DNA of 64,000 nt from Caulobacter sp. (GTDB taxonomy: Bacteria; Pseudomonadota; Alphaproteobacteria; Caulobacterales; Caulobacteraceae), in the NCBI GenBank assembly GCA_019636175.1, contig JAHBYC010000001.1, positions 141,786 to 205,785 on the forward strand, read 5' to 3'. A program made the translations under genes and the position numbers. This document shows, piece by piece, positions 33,386-42,656 of the stretch. Numbering within the stretch: the stretch's first letter is position 1; the number at the start of each line of letters is the position of its first letter. Under the pieces are notes generated by a model that made no database searches, was not told the DNA's origin, and worked only from the letters and a program-made list of their open reading frames with translations.

Positions 33386-33748
33386 ATGCGCCTGTCCCCC
33401 TTCGTTCTTGTCGCGACCGCCGCCCTGGCCCTGGCCGGCGCTGCCCAGGCCGCCTCGCCCACGGACGCCCGCAGTTGCGCGGTCCGCTACACAGCGCTCC
33501 GAAACATGACCAGCTACTCCATTGACAAGCCCGATGTGCTGGCAAAGTCCGACAAGTTCGAGCAGCAGGCCATCGCTGTCCTCGTCAAGTCCGGCGCGAT
33601 CAAGGCGGGAGACGCGCTGCCCAAGGACGTCTCCGACGACGGGGCGGCCTTTGTCCGGGACTGGCGCGATGGAAAAGTCGCCGATGTGACGGTGGCCGAG
33701 GACCTGTCGGCCTGCAACCAGGCCTTCGGCTTCGCCAGCCTGCTGTAG
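33386..33748 (+). CDS. Small exported protein of unknown function
   Basis: The protein has 120 residues with a signal peptide ending AAQAA (about 18). The mature part starts SPTDARSCAVRYTALRNMTS and has two cysteines, one near the start and one near the end (LSACNQAF), probably forming a disulfide in the periplasm. AAGGAG ends six bases before the ATG at 33386, better placed than for the ATG at 33380. No family is recognised. Confidence 0.7.
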   Translation: MRLSPFVLVATAALALAGAAQAASPTDARSCAVRYTALRNMTSYSIDKPDVLAKSDKFEQQAIAVLVKSGAIKAGDALPKDVSDDGAAFVRDWRDGKVADVTVAEDLSACNQAFGFASLL

Positions 33749-33951
33749 CGCAGCGCGGCTGACCGCGCGGTTCACGGCCTTTTGCGCCCGGAGCCAGGGT
33801 CCCTGTCGGGCCTCGGCTCATTGGCGACTTGCGGGTGCGGCGCACACAGGCGTTGAGTATTCCCGTGAAGGGCGGCTCTCGTCCTTCCCTGACCCTGGAA
33901 ACACGCGGCCCGGCCGCGAGGCCTCGCCGCCAAAAGGTGGGAGGTCCCCTC

Positions 33952-35976
33952 ATGGGTAGAAACGCAGGCGCTGTCCGGACCATTGTGCTGGTCGGTCCGA
34001 ACGGCGCGGGAAAAACCACATTGTTCGAAGCCCTGCTGCATGCGGTGGGCGCCACGGACCGGCAGTCGCCTGTCGGCCAGTCGGGATCGGTCGGCGACGG
34101 CTCGCCCGAAGCCCGCTCCGTCGGCCAGTCGGTCGAACTCAATCTGGCCAGCTTCGACTTCATGGACGACCGCTATGCGCTGATCGACTGTCCGGGATCG
34201 GTGGAATTCCGGGCCGAGGCCGACCACGCCCTGGCCTGCGCCGATCTCGCCCTGCTGGTCATCGATCCAGAACCCGAGAAGGCGGTGCTGGCCCAGCCCT
34301 GGTTCAAGGAGATCGAGCGGCTGGGCCTGCCCCGGGCGGTGTTCGTCAATCGCATCGATCAGGCGCGCGGCAACGTCGAGGAACTGCTGCAGGCGCTGCA
34401 GCCGGTCAGCGGCGCGCCGGTGGTGGCCCGGCAACTTCCGATCTGGCGAGACGATCACGTCGCCGGCTACATCGATCTGGCCCTGGAGCGGGCCTATGTC
34501 TACCGGCCGGGCCAGCCCTCGCAACAGGTCGAGATCCCCGGCGAGCTGAAGAGCGAGGAGGCGCAGGCTCGCTTCCACATGCTCGAACAGATGGCCGATT
34601 TCGACGATGCGCTGATGGAGCAGCTGCTGGAGGATGAGACGCCCGACCTGTCGGACGTCTTCGCCGACATCATCGCCGAGACCCGGGCCGGACAGATCGC
34701 GCCGGTGTTCTTCGGGGCGGCGGCCCAGGGCTGCGGTGTGCGCCGCCTGCTGAAGGCCCTGCGCCACGACGCTCCCGGGCCGGATGCGGCCGAACGGCGG
34801 CTGGGCGCCGATGGACCGGCGGCCTTTGTCATCAAGACCAGCCACGCCGGTCAGGCCGGCAAGATGACCTTCGCGCGGGTGCTGGGCGCCGATCTGGCGG
34901 ACGGCGCCGATATCGGCCTGCCCGGAGGCGACAAGGGGCGGGTCAGCGGGCTGTTCGCGGTGATGGGACAGGCCAACCGCAAGGTGGCGGCCGCAAGCCG
35001 GGGCGACGTGGTCGCTCTGGGCAAGGTCGAAGAGGCGCACGCCGGCGATCTGCTGGCCGTCGGCCGGGCGGCCGCACCTGCCAGCGTCGCAGCCGCGCCC
35101 CGGTTTCCGGTCTACGAAATCGCTATCGAGACCCGTGACCGCAAGGACGATGTGCGGCTGTCCGGCGCCCTGACCAAGCTCATCGACGAAGACGGGGGGC
35201 TGTCGCTGGTCCATGACGCCGAGCTGCATGAGATGCGGCTGGCGGGGCAGGGCGAGGCCCATCTGCGCATCGCCCTGGAGAGACTGAAGCGCCGCTACGG
35301 CCTGGAGGTGGCCAGCCATCCCCCGTCAACGCCCTACAAGGAAACCATTCGCAAGGCGGTGACCCAGCGCGGGCGACACAAGAAACAGACCGGCGGCCAC
35401 GGCCAGTTCGGCGATGTGGTGCTGGAGGTCAGGCCGCTTCAGCGGGGCGAGGGCTTCCGCTTCGAAGACAGGATCACCGGCGGGGTAGTGCCAAAGCAGT
35501 GGATCCCGGCGGTGGAGGCGGGGGTCCGCGACGCGATGGAGAAGGGACCGCTGGGCTTTCCGGTCGTCGACGTCGCCGTAACCCTGACGGACGGCTCCTG
35601 GCATCCGGTGGACAGCAGCGAAATGACTTTCCGCACCGCCGGTCGCATCGGCATGAGCGAGGCTCTGGCGGCCGCGGGGCCGGTGTTGCTGGAGCCGATC
35701 GAGAAGTTGACCATCTATGCCCCCAACACCGCCACGGCCCGGATCACCTCGACCCTGTCGCACAAGCGTGGGCAGATCCTCGGCTTCGACGCTCGCGACG
35801 GCTGGCCGGGATGGGATCGCATCGAGGTCTGCATGCCCCACGCCGAACGCCAGGACTTCATCATCGACCTGCGCTCGATGACCCAGGGCCTGGGCGACTT
35901 CGAGGCGGCCTTCGACCATCGCGTCGAGTTGACCGGTCGCAAGGCGGAGGAGGTGATGCAGCGGGTCGGCGCCTGA
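33952..35976 (+). CDS. Elongation factor G-like GTPase (EF-G paralogue)
   Basis: The protein has 674 residues with the domain order of EF-G: a G domain with P-loop GPNGAGKT (15-22), G3 altered to DCPGS, and G4 as NRID. EF-G domains II-V follow, with domain IV marked by TGGHGQFGDVVLEV and domain V by PNTATARITSTLSHKRGQILG. The switch 1 region (SVGDGSPEARSVGQSVELN) is unlike canonical EF-G. Such EF-G-like proteins may be auxiliary ribosomal GTPases, and I cannot name a specific role. GGGAGG lies upstream of the ATG at 33952; the frame is open further upstream but non-conserved. Confidence 0.85.
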   Translation: MGRNAGAVRTIVLVGPNGAGKTTLFEALLHAVGATDRQSPVGQSGSVGDGSPEARSVGQSVELNLASFDFMDDRYALIDCPGSVEFRAEADHALACADLALLVIDPEPEKAVLAQPWFKEIERLGLPRAVFVNRIDQARGNVEELLQALQPVSGAPVVARQLPIWRDDHVAGYIDLALERAYVYRPGQPSQQVEIPGELKSEEAQARFHMLEQMADFDDALMEQLLEDETPDLSDVFADIIAETRAGQIAPVFFGAAAQGCGVRRLLKALRHDAPGPDAAERRLGADGPAAFVIKTSHAGQAGKMTFARVLGADLADGADIGLPGGDKGRVSGLFAVMGQANRKVAAASRGDVVALGKVEEAHAGDLLAVGRAAAPASVAAAPRFPVYEIAIETRDRKDDVRLSGALTKLIDEDGGLSLVHDAELHEMRLAGQGEAHLRIALERLKRRYGLEVASHPPSTPYKETIRKAVTQRGRHKKQTGGHGQFGDVVLEVRPLQRGEGFRFEDRITGGVVPKQWIPAVEAGVRDAMEKGPLGFPVVDVAVTLTDGSWHPVDSSEMTFRTAGRIGMSEALAAAGPVLLEPIEKLTIYAPNTATARITSTLSHKRGQILGFDARDGWPGWDRIEVCMPHAERQDFIIDLRSMTQGLGDFEAAFDHRVELTGRKAEEVMQRVGA

Positions 35977-36035
35977 TCGGCGCCAGTTCAGCGGAAAACG
36001 AAGGCGTCGCCAGCCCTTGTTCCAGTCCCGCTGCG

Positions 36036-36064
36036 AAAGGCCCGATCAGGGAATTGATCGGGCC
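36036..36064 (-). terminator. Terminator hairpin of the beta-lactamase gene
   Basis: On the minus strand GGCCCGATCA, an ATTCCC loop and TGATCGGGCC form a perfect 10-bp stem followed by TTTCG. The beta-lactamase TGA is the first codon of the second arm, so the stop codon is part of the terminator stem. Confidence 0.7.
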
Positions 36065-37056
36065 ACGATCCGCATGGCCTCCGCCAGAATGGCCGCGCGC
36101 TCGTCGGCGGAGGCGGGAGAGTTGGCGAGGAAGACGGCCACGGCGTATGTCCGGCCGTCCGCCAGGGTGACCAGGCCCATGTCGTTCGTGGCGACCGTGA
36201 TTCCGAAGTTGGTTCCCGACGTGCCGGTCTTGTGGGCCAGCCGGGCGCCCTCCGGAAGACCCGCCTTCAACCGGTCGGGTCCGGTCTTTGTCTCGGTCAT
36301 CAGGTCGAGCAGCAGGCGGGTCGAGGTCGGCGAGACGAGATCCCCGCGTTGCAGGGCGACCAGAAACCTCAAGGCCCCGGCGGCGGTGATGGTGTCGCGA
36401 GAGTCGGCCTGATAGCGGGTCCATGCGGCCCGCCGCTCCGCTTCGGGGACGGTCCTGTAGGCGCGCGAGAACGGCTCGGCGGTTCGCCAGTCAGGCTGGA
36501 AGGCAGGCATGCCGAGCGCCTGGACCTGAAGCTCGCGCTCGTATCGGTCGACGTCTACCCCGGTGACGCCCCTGGACCTCAGCCAGGCCGTCAGCGCCGT
36601 TGGCCCGCCGATCCTGCGCATCAGCACATCGGCGGCCGTGTTGTCGCTGTCCCGCACGGCCGCCGTCAGCAGGTCGCGGATCGTGTAGCGATCCTTGGCC
36701 GGCCAGGCGGCGGCGACAGGGCTGAGTTGCGGGGCCATGTCCGCCTCGGTCAGCACCACCACATCGCCGAGGGAAAGCTGGCCGGCGTCGACCCGGGCCA
36801 GCACGGCCGCGCCGAGGGGAGCCTTGAACACGCTCTGCATCGGATAAGCCCCCGTGGGATCGTTCATCCAGGGGGCTCCGCCGTCCACCGCCTGAATGGC
36901 GACCTGCAGCCTCGCTGGCCGGGCGCGCTCGGCGAGCTGGCCAACCTCCTCCTCGAGGCGGGCGACATCCAGGGTCGGCCTGGGCTCAGGAGGCGCCGAG
37001 CGGGCAGCGCCGCAGGCGGAGAGCACGACACAGGCGGCGAGGAGGAGAGATCTCAT
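36046..37056 (-). CDS. Class A beta-lactamase, probable lipoprotein
   Basis: The precursor has 336 residues. The lipobox LSAC places lipidation at C15. Class A motifs are S75-V-F-K78, S137-D-N139, a omega-loop E173-R-E-L-Q and K276-T-G278. In the omega loop the usual ExxLN has Gln in place of Asn. With those motifs it should be an active serine beta-lactamase, probably anchored in a membrane. The family hydrolyses penicillins and cephalosporins; the spectrum cannot be predicted. The frame extends to 37131, but the lipoprotein start at 37056 is convincing. It is divergent from trmJ and I see no LysR-type regulator beside it. Confidence 0.87.
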   Translation of the reverse strand: MRSLLLAACVVLSACGAARSAPPEPRPTLDVARLEEEVGQLAERARPARLQVAIQAVDGGAPWMNDPTGAYPMQSVFKAPLGAAVLARVDAGQLSLGDVVVLTEADMAPQLSPVAAAWPAKDRYTIRDLLTAAVRDSDNTAADVLMRRIGGPTALTAWLRSRGVTGVDVDRYERELQVQALGMPAFQPDWRTAEPFSRAYRTVPEAERRAAWTRYQADSRDTITAAGALRFLVALQRGDLVSPTSTRLLLDLMTETKTGPDRLKAGLPEGARLAHKTGTSGTNFGITVATNDMGLVTLADGRTYAVAVFLANSPASADERAAILAEAMRIVARSIP

Positions 37057-37121
37057 GCCGCCAGCGTAGCGCTCTGGATCGCGGTTCGACAGGGGGCGGG
37101 GAGGTAGTCTAGGAAGCGGCA

Positions 37122-37913
37122 ATGTCTGCACCGTCCCCCGCCGTCATCCTCAGCACCCCCCAGCTGGCCGAAAATATCGGCGCCGTCGCCCGGGTCATGG
37201 CCAACTTCGGCCTCTCCGACCTGCGGCTGGTCACGCCGCGTGACGGCTGGCCGCAGGAGCGGGCCTGGGCCAGCGCCTCGGGCGCCAACTGGCCGCTCGA
37301 CAATGCCCGGGTGTTCGGCTCTGTGGCCGAGGCCATCGCCGACCTGACCCTGGTATTCGCCACCACCGCCCGCAATCGCGAGACCCAGCTTCCGGTCCTG
37401 ACCCCGCGCCAGGCCGCCGCCGACCTGCACGCCCGCGTCGCCGCGGGTCAGGCGGTCGGCATGCTGTTCGGAGGCGAGCGGGCCGGGCTGGAAACCGCCG
37501 ACATCGCGCTGTGTCAGGGCATTGTCACCATCCCGGTCGATGAACGGTTCCGCTCGCTCAACCTGGCCCAGGCGGTGGCGCTGAACGCCTATGAGTGGCG
37601 GCTTGGCGTTGATGAGACGCCGCGCCAGGCCTTCGCCCACAACGCCCTGCCGCCCGCCGATCAGGCGGCGATGATGGGTCTCTACGAGCATCTGGAGAGC
37701 GAGCTGGACGAAGCCGGCTTCTTCCATCCCCCTGAAAAACGCCCCTCGATGACCCGCAACCTGCGCGTCGCCCTGGGCCGGGCCAGCTTCACGGACCAGG
37801 AGGTCAGCACCTTTCGCGGGGTGATCACCGCCCTGTCGCGGGGGCGGGGCCGGGTGCTGGCCAAGCTGGCGGCTCAGAAGGCGGCGGCGGAGGGGTCGAA
37901 GGACAAGACCTGA
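37122..37913 (+). CDS. trmJ: tRNA/rRNA 2'-O-methyltransferase, TrmJ-like SPOUT enzyme
   Basis: The protein has 263 residues of the SpoU family: motif 1 AVILSTPQLAENIGAVARVMANFG, motif 2 GMLFGGERAGLETADI, and motif 3 IPVDERFRSLNLAQAVAL, forming the trefoil-knot AdoMet site. A C-terminal extension with PPEKRPSMTRNLR supports the TrmJ branch, which methylates ribose 32 of tRNA. Its own promoter must lie within the 65-bp gap to the divergent beta-lactamase gene. It is followed by a large palindrome and the DUF1254 gene. Confidence 0.88.
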   Translation: MSAPSPAVILSTPQLAENIGAVARVMANFGLSDLRLVTPRDGWPQERAWASASGANWPLDNARVFGSVAEAIADLTLVFATTARNRETQLPVLTPRQAAADLHARVAAGQAVGMLFGGERAGLETADIALCQGIVTIPVDERFRSLNLAQAVALNAYEWRLGVDETPRQAFAHNALPPADQAAMMGLYEHLESELDEAGFFHPPEKRPSMTRNLRVALGRASFTDQEVSTFRGVITALSRGRGRVLAKLAAQKAAAEGSKDKT

Positions 37914-37928
37914 CCGGGTCGTTTCTCC

Positions 37929-37964
37929 TTGGCGAAATGAAACCGTTCGGTATCATTTCGCCAA
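37929..37964. promoter_or_regulatory. Near-perfect 36-bp palindrome before the DUF1254 gene
   Basis: TTGGCGAAATGA (37929-37940) and TCATTTCGCCAA (37953-37964) are perfect reverse complements. The 12 bases between contain ACCG-TT-CGGT, which also pairs, so only two central bases and one A/A pair break the symmetry. It ends 16 bases before the DUF1254 ATG, just before the AGGGAGAG ribosome-binding site, and starts 15 bases after the trmJ stop. It could be a terminator without U tract, an operator, or a translation-controlling hairpin. Confidence 0.6.
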
Positions 37965-37980
37965 CCAGGGAGAGAGCGCG

Positions 37981-39288
37981 ATGAATCGTCGGGACATGAT
38001 GATCGCCATGGGCGGGGTCGGAGCCATGTCGCTGTTGGGCGCGGGCCGCGCCGTTGCCGGCGAGGGTTCAACGAACGGGCCGGACGCTGCGGTCGCGATG
38101 GCGCGGGACGCCTGGATCTACGGCCTGCCGCTGATCGAGATGGCGGCCACCCGCGCCAAGCACATGGGGGCGGGGGCTCCGGCCAACTCCTTCTTTGGCG
38201 GTCGCGGCCTGGCCACGCCGGCGGACCGGACCGTCACCAACCCCAACAACGACACCCTCTATCTCGTCGCCTGGCTGGACCTGACCCAGGGGCCCGTCAG
38301 CCTGACCATTCCCGACATCGCCGACCGCTACTGGTCGCTGGCGGTGATGGATATGTACAGCAACAACAATGCGGTCCTGGGCAGCCGCACCGTCGGGCCG
38401 GTCGGCGGGACCTTTACGCTGGTGGGTCCTGACCAGCCGCTGTCGGGGCCCAACCCGATCCGCATCGCCACCCCGCACGCCTGGGCCCTGGCGCGGGTCC
38501 TGGTCGATGGACCGGAGGACGTGGACAAGGCCCGCGCCCTGTTGAAGGGGTTCAAGCTCGCCGGAAAGGCGGGACCTCGTCCGGAACCCTTCGCGAGCCG
38601 GACCGCCGATCCGGCCGACTACTTCGAGAGCGTTCGACGGCTGATGAAGGCCAATCCGCCGCCGGCGACCGATCAGGCCATCCTGCGCCGCTGCGCGCCC
38701 CTGCTGGTGGACGGGACGGCGGTCGATCCGGCGGCGATGGCGACCGGCGTGGCCGAGGCCAGATCCCTGATCCGCAACGGCCGGACGCACGACAGCGGCG
38801 AGGACGGCTGGATCTATCCCCGGTTCAATCTCGGCGACTATGGCCAGGACTACGGCTATCGCGCGGCTGTCGCGCTGGGCGGTCTGGCGGCGTTGCCGCG
38901 CGCCGAGGCCATCTATCTGCGGTCGAAAGGGGAGCAGGACGGGGTCTTTGTCAGCGATCGGACCTGGCGGCTGTCGATGCCCGCCGATGTGCCGGTGGAC
39001 GCCTTCTGGTCGCTGTCGATGTATGAGGCGACCGCCGACGACCATTTCTTCCTCACCGAGAACCCCCTGAACCGCTATGCGATCGGCGACCGCACCCGCG
39101 GCCTGGTCCGACGGCCGGACGGCGGCGTCGACATCTGGATCAGCCGCACCGATCCTGGCGGACCGCGCAGCGCCAATTGGCTGCCCGCGCCCAGGTCAGG
39201 GCCGTGGATCGTCACCTGGCGCGCCTATCTGCCCAGGGTCGAACTGGTCAACGGCGGCTGGAAGCTGCCCCCGATGGTCGCCGTCTGA
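37981..39288 (+). CDS. DUF1254/DUF1214 exported protein
   Basis: The protein has 435 residues. The N terminus MNRRDMMIAMGGVGAMSLLG has twin arginines followed by a hydrophobic stretch, pointing to Tat export. The DUF1254 part has ARDAWIYGLPLIEMAATRAK and NPNNDTLYLVAWLDLTQGPV; the DUF1214 part has AFWSLSMYEATADDHFFLTENPLNRY and ends NWLPAPRSGPWIVTWRAYLP. The two domains form one widespread exported protein with no established enzyme activity. The palindrome directly upstream suggests tight control of this gene. Confidence 0.85.
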   Translation: MNRRDMMIAMGGVGAMSLLGAGRAVAGEGSTNGPDAAVAMARDAWIYGLPLIEMAATRAKHMGAGAPANSFFGGRGLATPADRTVTNPNNDTLYLVAWLDLTQGPVSLTIPDIADRYWSLAVMDMYSNNNAVLGSRTVGPVGGTFTLVGPDQPLSGPNPIRIATPHAWALARVLVDGPEDVDKARALLKGFKLAGKAGPRPEPFASRTADPADYFESVRRLMKANPPPATDQAILRRCAPLLVDGTAVDPAAMATGVAEARSLIRNGRTHDSGEDGWIYPRFNLGDYGQDYGYRAAVALGGLAALPRAEAIYLRSKGEQDGVFVSDRTWRLSMPADVPVDAFWSLSMYEATADDHFFLTENPLNRYAIGDRTRGLVRRPDGGVDIWISRTDPGGPRSANWLPAPRSGPWIVTWRAYLPRVELVNGGWKLPPMVAV

Positions 39289-39306
39289 GCCCCTCTTTTT
39301 AGGGGC
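39289..39306 (+). terminator. Hairpin after the DUF1254 gene
   Basis: GCCCCT, a CTTTTT loop and AGGGGC form a 6-bp stem directly after the TGA. The arm AGGGGC can also pair with GCCCC ten bases downstream, so two hairpins compete. U residues are in the loop rather than after the stem. Confidence 0.4.
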
Positions 39307-39355
39307 GACGACGCCCCGGTGTTGCCTATCCTGATCCGGTAATCGGGAGATCGGC

Positions 39356-39838
39356 ATGGGTATTGGCGTGAAGATGAGCCGTCTGGCGGCGGCGCTGGCA
39401 GTGACGGTGCTTGTGACAGGGGCGGCCTGGGCGGCGCCGGCGAATGATCCGCTGGCCCTGGTGCAAAGCCTCTATGCCGACAGCCACGCGGCGGATGAGG
39501 AGCCCGCCGCCGGCCCGGAGGACGAGCCCTCGATCTATGGCGCCAGCCTGCGCGCCCTGTTCGCCGTCGACGCCGGGCGCGACATGAACAACCTCGATTT
39601 CGACTGGGTGTCCGGCGGCCAGGATCTGCCCGACTATCAGGGCCTGAAGATCGTTCTGGTTTCGAAGAGCGAAACCGCGGCCAGGGTCAGGGTCACCTTC
39701 CGGAACTATTCCGACCCCAGAGAGCGCGACATCGACCTGGTCACCGAAGATGGTCGGTGGGTGATCGAGGACGTCTATCTGAAGACCCCGGAGAAGGCCT
39801 GGTTGAGCCGGATCCTGGTCGAGAACCGCCAGGACTAG
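39356..39838 (+). CDS. DUF3828-like exported protein
   Basis: The protein has 160 residues with a signal peptide ending AWAAP (about 27). The order ALVQSLYADS, SIYGASLRALFAVD, DFDWVSGGQD, ARVRVTFRNYSDPRERDIDL, RWVIEDVYL is the DUF3828 pattern, a cystatin-like exported domain of unknown function. GGGAG lies six bases before the ATG at 39356. It sits between two sets of hairpins and is probably a single-gene transcript. Confidence 0.75.
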   Translation: MGIGVKMSRLAAALAVTVLVTGAAWAAPANDPLALVQSLYADSHAADEEPAAGPEDEPSIYGASLRALFAVDAGRDMNNLDFDWVSGGQDLPDYQGLKIVLVSKSETAARVRVTFRNYSDPRERDIDLVTEDGRWVIEDVYLKTPEKAWLSRILVENRQD

Positions 39839-39933
39839 AGCAGGGCGATTTGAGGGGATCAAATTGCCCCGCTCCAGACCCTTGACGGTCGCGCGTTTGA
39901 TCCGATCGCCGGTTCCCACCGATCGGAACGCGC
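39838..39933. repeat. Two imperfect inverted repeats downstream of the DUF3828 gene
   Basis: Arm 39838-39853 (GAGCAGGGCGATTTGA) pairs with 39859-39874 with two mismatches across a 5-base loop. A second pair, GCGCGTTTGATCCGATC at 39891-39907 and GATCGGAACGCGC at 39921-39933, pairs with four extra bases in one arm. The first may terminate the DUF3828 transcript. The second looks like the GAGCGCGTT-type dispersed repeat of alphaproteobacteria; the same word AGAGCGTGTTTC starts the gap after the DUF2171 gene at 61112. Confidence 0.55.
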
Positions 39934-39973
39934 TCTGGGTTTTCTTCCGCCGCTGCATTCCCATCTAGACGGC

Positions 39974-41065
39974 ATGACAGCCGCTGAACTCCTGTGCCGA
40001 TTGCCGATCCCCATCCTGCAGGCGCCGATGCTGGGGGCTTCCGGTGTAGAGATGACCATTGCTGTCAGCGAAGCCGGGGGCATGGGCGCCCTGGCCGCCG
40101 GCGCATTGACGCCTGACGACATCGTAGAACAGAGCGCCGCCATTCGGCAGCGGACGGCGGCGCCGTTTTCGGTGAACCTGCTTGTGGTTCGACCGGCTGC
40201 TCCCGACGGCGCGACGGTGGCCGCGGCCATGGAGCGGCTCCGGCCGTGGCGCGAGCGTCTCGGTCTCGAGGCGCCGCCAACGCCCAACAGCTTCGCGCCG
40301 GACTTTGACGACCAGTTCGCGGCCCTGCTCCGGGCGGCGCCGCCGGTCGCCTCCTTCGCCTTCGATCTTCTCAGTCGGCCTCAGGTCGAGGCGTTGCAGG
40401 CCCGCGGGACCCTGGTGGTCGGAACCGCCACGACCGTGGCCGAAGCCCGGGCCTGGGCGGCGCTGGGCGTCGACGCCATATGCGCCCAGGGCGGCGAGGC
40501 GGGCGGCCATCGGGGTGAGTTTCTCAAACCCGGACCGGGCAGTCTGATCGGGACTATGGCGCTCACGGCCAACATTCACGCCGTGGTGGACCTGCCGGTC
40601 ATCGCCGCCGGAGGGATCATGAACGGTCGCGGCGTAGCGGCGGTCCTGGCGCTGGGCGCCGCCGCGGCCCAGATGGGCACCGCCTTCCTCTTGAGTGATG
40701 AGGCGACGATCAGCGCCGCCTGGAGGGACAGGATCGAGACTGTCGGAGACGACCCCACTGTCGTCACTCGGGCCTTCACCGGCCGGAATGCGCGGGGCAT
40801 CGACAACGGCTTCATCCGCGACATGAGGCAGGATGAGGATCATGTTCCCGCCTATCCTGTGCAGAACCGTCTGACCCGGGAACTGCGCGCCGCTGCGGCC
40901 GAAGCCGGCGAGTCGGAGATGCTGTCCCTGTGGGCCGGGCAGGGCGTTTCCCTGGCGCGGGCCGGCTCGGCGGGCGATCTGGTCCAGCGCTGGTGGGAAG
41001 AGGCCAGGGCCGCGTCGCGGGAAGTTCATGAGCGAACACATGGACGCGGCGACCTGAGACGCTAG
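39974..41065 (+). CDS. Nitronate monooxygenase
   Basis: The protein has 363 residues with an FMN-binding TIM barrel of the class I nitronate monooxygenase/2-nitropropane dioxygenase family: PILQAPMLGASG, GMGALAAGALTPDDI, CAQGGEAGGHRG with the catalytic-type histidine, VIAAGGIMNGRGVAAVLALGA and MGTAFLLSDEA. These enzymes oxidise toxic alkyl nitronates such as propionate 3-nitronate. The gene appears monocistronic, with 33 bp before adhC on the same strand, so read-through is possible. Confidence 0.9.
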   Translation: MTAAELLCRLPIPILQAPMLGASGVEMTIAVSEAGGMGALAAGALTPDDIVEQSAAIRQRTAAPFSVNLLVVRPAAPDGATVAAAMERLRPWRERLGLEAPPTPNSFAPDFDDQFAALLRAAPPVASFAFDLLSRPQVEALQARGTLVVGTATTVAEARAWAALGVDAICAQGGEAGGHRGEFLKPGPGSLIGTMALTANIHAVVDLPVIAAGGIMNGRGVAAVLALGAAAAQMGTAFLLSDEATISAAWRDRIETVGDDPTVVTRAFTGRNARGIDNGFIRDMRQDEDHVPAYPVQNRLTRELRAAAAEAGESEMLSLWAGQGVSLARAGSAGDLVQRWWEEARAASREVHERTHGRGDLRR

Positions 41066-41098
41066 GTTGCGGCAAACGCCCTACCGGAGAGTCGCCCC

Positions 41099-42204
<1,106 letters not shown>

Positions 42205-42208
<4 letters not shown>

Positions 42209-42630
42209 GGCGAAGAGGGTGGGACATCTTTGTCTTTGATGTCGAGTGTCTACTGCGGACGCCGTTGACCTACGAAGACTGGCGGGAGGAACTTACTGAG
42301 TGGCTGGAGGATCACGATTATCGAGATCCTGAGGTTTCGACGGAGCCTGTCGCGGCGTGGTTCAGACAGTTGGCCAGCCTATATCGTCCCCTTTGGGAAA
42401 CTGAGGATGGCGCGCGGTACTTTGTGGGTGAAACCGGGGTTCATGTCGCGTTTTCGGTTGAAAACGATGAGCTTGCCATCGGAGTTGCCGAAAAGTGGGC
42501 GCGGTGCTTTGGGCTTGGCTACCAGCTCTTCCAGCATTCGGGGCAGTCAATTTTTGTTCCGAGCGGACAGGGCGGCTATCGCGAACTTCGAACCGTGCAC
42601 CCTGACAGGGTTGGCTGGCGTCCGGACTGA
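42205..42630 (+). CDS. Small soluble protein of unknown function between adhC and fghA
   Basis: From a TTG that overlaps the adhC stop (TTGA) this gives 141 residues with no internal methionine, so no ATG start exists in the frame. The pattern WDIFVFD, then [22 protein letters not shown], a beta-rich middle and ending IFVPSGQGG resembles a family of small cytoplasmic proteins I have seen only as hypothetical, with the TEWxEDHxYxDP motif. The gene is clearly less GC-rich than its neighbours, which hints at later acquisition. Translation is probably coupled to adhC. Whether it has a role in formaldehyde metabolism is unknown. Confidence 0.65.
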
Positions 42631-42656
42631 CGGGCAATTGAGTTAAGGGTGCACGC

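Noticed and set aside
36046-37056. Beta-lactamase as part of a mobile resistance element
   Set aside because: No transposase, integrase, attC site or terminal repeats are near, and base composition matches the chromosome.
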